Positions 11,382 through 12,141 of a stretch of DNA of 12,141 bases are shown piece by piece. The notes beneath the pieces are model-generated. The model was not told the origin of the DNA. It was given only the letters and a program-made list of their open reading frames with translations, and searched no databases. Position numbers and translations under genes: made by a program. Source of the DNA: JANWHZ01 sp041487535 (GTDB taxonomy: Bacteria; Patescibacteriota; Saccharimonadia; Saccharimonadales; UBA4665); contig JBGPNM010000037.1 in assembly GCA_041487535.1 (NCBI GenBank), positions 1 to 12,141 on the forward strand, in the 5' to 3' direction. Each line of letters opens with the position of its first letter. The stretch's first letter is position 1.

Positions 11382-12141
11382 CTACTTAGCGAAGGGGTCT
11401 TTGGTGGCGTGACGCGTATCCAGTGAGCGGAAACGCTGCGTTTCGTTGTCGAAATAGAGCTCAATGTCGCCGACAGGGCCGTTGCGGTGTTTCTTGATCA
11501 GTATATCCGTAATTTTCTTGCGGTCGGTTTCGGGGTTGTAATACTCTTCGCGGTATATGAAGGCGACCACATCGGCGTCCTGCTCGATGGCGCCGGATTC
11601 ACGCAGGTCCGAAAGCTGCGGCCGCTTATCCGGCCGGTTCTCGACCGAGCGGCTCAGCTGGGACAGTGCAACTAACGGTATGTTCAGCTCGCGGGCGACG
11701 CCCTTCAGGCCGCGGGAAATCTCTGAAATTTCCTGCACGCGGTTGCCGTCATTGCCGTAGCGCCCGCCGCCGCTCATCAGTTGGAGATAATCTACTACGA
11801 TAAGGCCGAGCGGATGCTGGTGGGCTTCGCGCCGTGCTTTGGTGCGCAGATCGCTGATAGTAATGCCAGGCGTGTCGTCGATATACATAGGCGCCTCAGA
11901 CAGTGAGCCCATAGCCTGCCCGATTTTCTCAAAATCGGTGTCGGTTAAGTTGCCGGTGCGCAGCGCCCAGGCGTCAACCCCTGACTCCATAGACAACAGC
12001 CGGTCAACGAGCTGTTCCTTACTCATTTCCAGGCTGAATAGCAGCACCGGTAACTTCGCCTGCATTGCGACGTTATGGGCTAGATTCAGTGCCAGCGCCG
12101 TCTAGCCCATCGACGGACGGGCCGCAAGGATGATAAGGTCG
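11382..12141 (-). CDS. dnaB: Replicative DNA helicase, C-terminal RecA-like domain (5' truncated; in-frame TAG at the Walker A lysine)
   Basis: The gene runs off the right edge. The visible part covers the DnaB ATPase domain: DLIILAARPSMG-TAG-TALALNLAHNV (Walker A), then LPVLLFSLEMSKEQLVDRLL, Walker B LIVVDYLQLMSGG, VALSQLSRSVENR, RPQLSDLRESGAIEQDADVV, and the arginine-finger region ILIKKHRNGPVGDIELYF. DnaB is the hexameric helicase that unwinds DNA ahead of the replisome. The codon at 12104-12102, where every DnaB needs the catalytic lysine of GKT, reads TAG. All flanking residues are intact, so the frame is clearly one gene. The ATG at 12065 lies inside the domain and would give a protein without Walker A. 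DnaB is essential, so a base-call error, a mixed population or amber suppression as lysine must be considered. The normal end is AAG-TAG. Confidence 0.93.

Noticed and set aside
1..12141. Full reassignment of TAG to an amino acid
   Set aside because: Seven genes (PIN, NADAR, cysS, recR, ybaB, membrane protein, dnaB) end in TAG at or near the expected length of their families.
1..12141. CRISPR array, IS element or prophage
   Set aside because: No regularly spaced repeats, transposase, integrase or phage structural gene is visible on either strand.

Overview
The window looks like chromosomal DNA of a small-genome bacterium, most likely Candidatus Saccharibacteria or a related Patescibacteria/CPR lineage. 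This is an inference from compact gene packing, the CysRS active-site variants, the RecR/YbaB/DHH-phosphoesterase/CysRS gene order and very short promoter-to-start distances; no 16S rRNA or other taxonomic marker is present. Base composition is moderate, with a visibly more AT-rich patch around the toxin-antitoxin pair (about 2515-3250).

Left part (1-2514, + strand): the tail of one GT-B glycosyltransferase overlaps a complete family-4 glycosyltransferase, followed by an AI-2E/UPF0118 family membrane protein with its own short-leader promoter. Next come a Phd-type antitoxin and a PIN-domain toxin (2603-3248), and then a 222-bp composite palindrome (3298-3519) in the gap between convergent genes. 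A secreted protein on the minus strand (3597-5000) combines a hydrolase-like domain, a fibronectin type III domain and a C-terminal dockerin. It diverges from a NADAR (YbiA-like) gene (5215-5643), which is preceded by two tiny ORFs with strong Shine-Dalgarno sequences.

Middle part (5843-9325, minus strand): ybaB, recR, a DHH/DHHA1 (NrnA/RecJ-like) phosphoesterase and cysS form a housekeeping cluster read right to left. The DHH gene has an in-frame TAG at codon 74, and RecR has lost three of the four zinc-finger cysteines. A small glycine-rich acidic protein (9574-9819, +) has its own promoter and terminator.

Right part (9980-12141, minus strand): a polytopic membrane protein resembling GT-C glycosyltransferases is preceded by a 165-bp near-perfect fold-back that buries its ribosome binding site and start codon. 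Then comes the 3' part of dnaB, whose Walker A lysine codon reads TAG.

The most striking observations are the two in-frame amber codons, both explainable as AAG to TAG inside GCAAG, while TAG also ends seven genes normally. Next are the two large palindromic elements, the cysteine-poor RecR, and a repeated pattern of extended -10 promoters sitting 6-12 bases from start codons. No rRNA, tRNA, CRISPR array, IS element or phage gene was recognised.
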